DNA from: Christensenella sp964438705
Lineage (GTDB): Bacteria; Bacillota; Clostridia; Christensenellales; Christensenellaceae
Assembly (NCBI GenBank): GCA_964438705.1
Contig: CAYTKQ010000006.1
Location: forward strand, 76,791-140,790
DNA length: 64,000 nt
Direction of reading: 5' to 3'
Shown here: piece by piece, positions 62,501 to 64,000 of the stretch
Numbering within the stretch: the first letter of the stretch is position 1
Layout: every line of letters begins with the position of its first letter
Made by a program: the position numbers and the translations under genes
The notes under the pieces: generated by a model
Seen by the model: only the letters and a program-made list of their open reading frames with translations
What the model was told of the DNA's origin: nothing
Database searches by the model: none

Positions 62501-62755
62501 GGAGCGTATGCCGCCGGCATCGCGAACAGCCTCAATGTCGTTGTCGTTGAAGCCGTAGGTGGAAGCGAGGTGGATGTCTGCGAGGGCCGTTTGCTCGTAG
62601 TACTGCTGCATGGTGAGCTTCATATCCGGGCACGTCGCTTTGACGCCCGCAAAAAAACCGACACCCAACGCCACGATCCCCAAAATGGAGAAAAAGCGGG
62701 TGCGGCTTTTCCATATGTCGCGCAAGGCTTCCTTTAAGAGCGTATGATGCTTCAT
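59522..62755 (-). CDS. FtsX-family ABC transporter permease with long extracytoplasmic coiled coil
   Basis: 1077 residues. One N-terminal helix (about 18-40), a MacB-like periplasmic-type domain (about 45-250), a coiled coil of about 260 residues (about 255-520; QELADGKAEAAQELADAQQ and similar Ala/Gln/Asp heptads), then an FtsX core of three helices (about 550-680), a second outer domain (about 730-960) and three more helices (about 970-1065). This is the mechanotransmission type rather than a simple solute pump. The ATPase gene precedes it by 4 bases. Comparable coiled-coil permeases occur in gut Bacillota; cargo unknown. Confidence 0.88.
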   Translation of the reverse strand: MKHHTLLKEALRDIWKSRTRFFSILGIVALGVGFFAGVKATCPDMKLTMQQYYEQTALADIHLASTYGFNDNDIEAVRDAGGIRSLMPAYSVDAFLDTGERADTIVKVLSIKTSETGEDENELNQPVLKEGRLPEKPGECVVEKNIHSPEEFEIGATFKLQAGKVKDDILDTLTTDTFTIVGVVESSSFIAFDRGKAQIGDGEIDCFIMIPEQDFDLEVYTDLYMTMDSTAGLDPFEQPYKDAVKAAVSEFEQVATVREQERYDEILEEARQKLDDGKQELADGKAEAAQELADAQQKIDDAQTELTDGQATLTEKRREYNTQIAAAQKKLDDARAQTEDGEAQYQQGLTEYQAGVKQYEDGLAQFNQQKPGAEAQIAQLKAQAEGLRAQIAAGATQLIPMLEQVEQGIAQAQCGLDAAQQKLDESKAQLDAAKGQLDASRTQLDAAMAQIESGQAELNAQKKSGAKALDDAQAKLDDGQTKLDDAKREYEEGKAESDQKIADAQQELDDAESELADVKKPVWYVWDRDNNPGYTSYGEDADKIDAIASVFPLFFILVAALVCLTTMTRMVEEQRTQVGTLKALGYSGRSIMAKYLWYAIAASIIGSVVGLLIGFSVFPKIIIDAYNLRYFLPEGLTPFRWDYALWCTVVSIAVTGLSAWSAVYKELREHPAQLMRPKAPPSGKRVFLEKWTGLWSKLNFTTKVTIRNLFRYKKRVLMTVIGIAGCTALMLTGFGLQHAIGSIVDKQFGEIFVYDALGALDDETTADDLVTIQQRVAETPGVKSEMLVYYKGMDASVTGDKKVSVTTFVPSEPQAIDNYINLRTREGHETLTLSNDGAIVNEKLAKLLKLQEGDLFTLTDADGNTAQAKIAGITENYAMNYVYMTPDYYAQMFGEKPVNNMFAMDMVEGTDLFALSETLLTYDHVQGLSYASDTTEQFADMVDSMGSIMLVIIVSAGLLAFIVMYNLVNINVTERMRELATIKVLGFYNKEVSAYIYRENTISAVIGMLVGLFAGIFLERFVISTAEVDIVMFAPDIPFTAFLYAGALTLAFAFIVNFVLHFKLKKIDMVESMKSIE

Positions 62756-62759
62756 TCCC

Positions 62760-63464
62760 CTACCACTCTATCTCTTCGACGGGCGTCGGATTGTCGTTTA
62801 GGATGACCTCTTTTACCTTGCTGTTTTTCATCTTGATGACCCTGTCCGCCATGGGCATGATGGCATGGTTGTGCGTCACCACCACCACGGTCATGTTTTT
62901 TTGCCTGCATGTATCCTGCAAAAGCTTGAGGATCGTCTTTCCCGTATCTGAATCGAGCGCGCCTGTCGGCTCGTCGCACAGCAGCAGCTTGGGATTTTTG
63001 GCGAGCGCACGCGCGATGGAAACGCGCTGCTGTTCTCCGCCGGAGAGCTGGGCGGGAAAATTATCCAACCGTTCGCCGAGGCCGACCTCGCGCAGCACTG
63101 CTTCCGCGTCGAGCGGGTTGGGACAAATCTGCGTTGCAAGCTCCACATTTTCCTTTGCCGTGAGGTTTTGCACGAGATTATAGAATTGAAACACAAAGCC
63201 GATATCGAACCGGCGGTATTCGGTCAGCTGCCGCTGATTGTAGGCGCTGACCTCCTTGCCGCCCACCAGCAAAAGCCCCTCGTCGCAATCGTCCATCCCG
63301 CCGAGGATGTTGAGCATCGTCGTCTTCCCCGCGCCGGACGAACCCACAATTACGCAAAAATCGCCTTGGTTTATGTCAAACGACACGCCGTTTGAGGCGG
63401 TGATCGTCACTTCCCCCATACAATATCTTTTGTATATGTCTCTGGCTTCCACAAAACTTTCCAT
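62760..63464 (-). CDS. ABC transporter ATP-binding protein (MacB/LolD type)
   Basis: 234 residues. Walker A GSSGAGKTT (about 40-48), Q-loop FQFYNLVQNLTA, signature LSGGEQQRVS, Walker B LLLCDEPTGALD, H-loop VVVTHNHAI. Pairs with the FtsX-type permease. Start ATG at MESFVEARD with GGGAGAG upstream. Confidence 0.92.
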   Translation of the reverse strand: MESFVEARDIYKRYCMGEVTITASNGVSFDINQGDFCVIVGSSGAGKTTMLNILGGMDDCDEGLLLVGGKEVSAYNQRQLTEYRRFDIGFVFQFYNLVQNLTAKENVELATQICPNPLDAEAVLREVGLGERLDNFPAQLSGGEQQRVSIARALAKNPKLLLCDEPTGALDSDTGKTILKLLQDTCRQKNMTVVVVTHNHAIMPMADRVIKMKNSKVKEVILNDNPTPVEEIEW

Positions 63465-63592
63465 CGCAAGCTCTCCCGCTGTCATATTGTCATTATTATA
63501 TCATAATAGACGCCAAGTATGAATTGAGTTTGAATAATATGCGAATTCTTGGTTACAATTTACATTACGCGCATTTTCTGTGCAGATACGCA

Positions 63593-63621
63593 TTTACAAG
63601 AGCAAGGGCATGTGATATAAT
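63593..63621 (+). promoter_or_regulatory. Promoter of tRNA-Ala
   Basis: TTTACA (63593-63598), 17-base spacer, TATAAT (63616-63621), 18 bases before the tRNA. Confidence 0.75.
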
Positions 63622-63639
63622 CCATTATGTGATTTGCTT

Positions 63640-63716
63640 GGGGCATTAGCGCAGCTGGCTAGCGCACCACACTGGCAGTGTGGGGGTCATGGGTTCAAGT
63701 CCCATATGCTCCACCA
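63640..63716 (+). tRNA. tRNA-Ala, anticodon GGC
   Basis: 77 bases including encoded CCA. Acceptor GGGGCAT/ATGCTCC with the alanine identity G3-U70 pair; anticodon stem CCACA/TGTGG with loop CTGGCAG (anticodon GGC, reads GCC); T arm ATGGG-TTCAAGT-CCCAT. Confidence 0.95.
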
Positions 63717-63717
63717 G

Positions 63718-63753
63718 AAAAACCGTTGAAACCCTTTGTTTCAGCGGTTTTTT
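63718..63753 (+). terminator. Terminator of tRNA-Ala
   Basis: AAACCGTTGAAAC pairs with GTTTCAGCGGTTT (one G-U), then TTT. Confidence 0.8.
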
Positions 63754-63944
63754 AATACTTTTCATTCTTTTGGTTTTCAACAAAATATCGTCCGGATACG
63801 TTCGGATATTGTTCGCGTTGCTCTCATTACTGCTCTCATAAATCCGGTGGGGAATCCATGCTGTTATTTGGATATATGTGGGGAATATTTTTGTCAAACA
63901 CTTGTCCGTCCCGCAAAAACGCTTATATATAGTCTTTATTTTTC

Positions 63945-64000
63945 CCCAGTCAAGACCACCCGTCAAACGGGTGGCTTGCTCAAGCCCTATAAGGGCTTAT
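63945..64000. mobile_element. Probable end of an IS200/IS605-type element (continues out of window)
   Basis: Two adjacent hairpins, CCACCCGT-caa-ACGGGTGG (63956-63974) and AAGCCCT-ata-AGGGCTT (63982-63998), after TCAAGA; this pair resembles the subterminal hairpins of IS200/IS605 elements. No transposase is visible because the window stops here. The stretch 63754-63944 is A/T-rich with no supported gene. Confidence 0.4.

Noticed and set aside
63646..63966. 106-codon frame on the minus strand ending in the tRNA
   Set aside because: Its C-terminus (MGLEPMTPTLPVWCASQL) is just the tRNA-Ala read backwards, a frequent false protein.

Overview
The window looks like chromosomal DNA from an anaerobic, low-oxygen-adapted Bacillota (Clostridia-type) bacterium, probably from a gut or similar fermentative habitat. 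The pointers are: a trimeric electron-bifurcating [FeFe]-hydrogenase operon with a linked sensory hydrogenase and a Rex-like operator, a BspA-type leucine-rich surface protein with a sortase-like anchor, a complete agmatine deiminase pathway, BirA-box-controlled bioY, strong AGGAGG ribosome binding sites and clear TTGACA/TATAAT promoters. By eye the GC content is above 50 percent, with lower-GC patches around 17.4-19.9 kb and 54.8-57.7 kb. I cannot name a genus. The base sequence is mostly ordinary core and metabolic chromosome with small accessory patches; there is no CRISPR array, prophage or complete transposon.

Layout. 0-8 kb: 5' part of tsaD, a membrane protein and a cyclase in one overlapping operon; DUF2871 membrane protein; large LRR surface protein; mrp-DUF1622 operon; cysS with a small membrane protein. 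8-15 kb: an ABC-F protein, then the agmatine cluster ptcA-aguD-aguA-arcC, which turns agmatine into putrescine, ammonia, CO2 and ATP with agmatine/putrescine exchange. 15-20 kb: thioesterase, a second amino-acid antiporter, and a small islet (Gfo/Idh oxidoreductase, flavin-type oxidase fold protein, WYL regulator with a perfect operator) lying between two identical terminators. 20-25 kb: a three-protein phosphorelay (hybrid kinase, Hpt protein, response regulator with HD domain) and a CcdA/thioredoxin pair. 25-33 kb: hydCBA plus a small 2Fe-2S protein, then a PAS-containing sensory [FeFe]-hydrogenase overlapping a SpoIIE/PP2C-type phosphatase; this is a hydrogen-metabolism and hydrogen-sensing block.

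33-45 kb: a CheW protein with an inserted zinc-binding (CZB) domain, a TipAS-type MerR regulator, a high-GC non-coding element, a sorbose/sorbitol-type dehydrogenase with a DeoR regulator, a radical SAM enzyme behind two GAAC-N4-GTTC operators, a TRIC-type channel behind a large hairpin, DUF3788, a sorbitol-6-phosphate dehydrogenase-like SDR, an MGDG-synthase-like glycosyltransferase, murG and an RNA/DNA methyltransferase. 45-50 kb: a PadR regulator with nested palindromic operator controlling a HAAS-SEDS (FtsW-like) fusion, an MFS transporter, bioY with a BirA box, and a hicAB pair whose antitoxin has lost its C-terminal domain next to a dispersed repeat. 50-64 kb: uvrBA, a low-GC group (small membrane protein, membrane-anchored HNH nuclease, ECF sigma factor fused to a membrane anchor and an exported domain), an EmrB-type exporter, a two-gene FtsX-type ABC transporter, tRNA-Ala(GGC) and what looks like the edge of an IS200/IS605-type element.

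The least explained parts are the element at 34742-35145, the operator architecture in front of the radical SAM gene, the CheW-CZB fusion, the sigma factor fusion, and two long imperfect hairpins (11277-11395 and 39305-39434).
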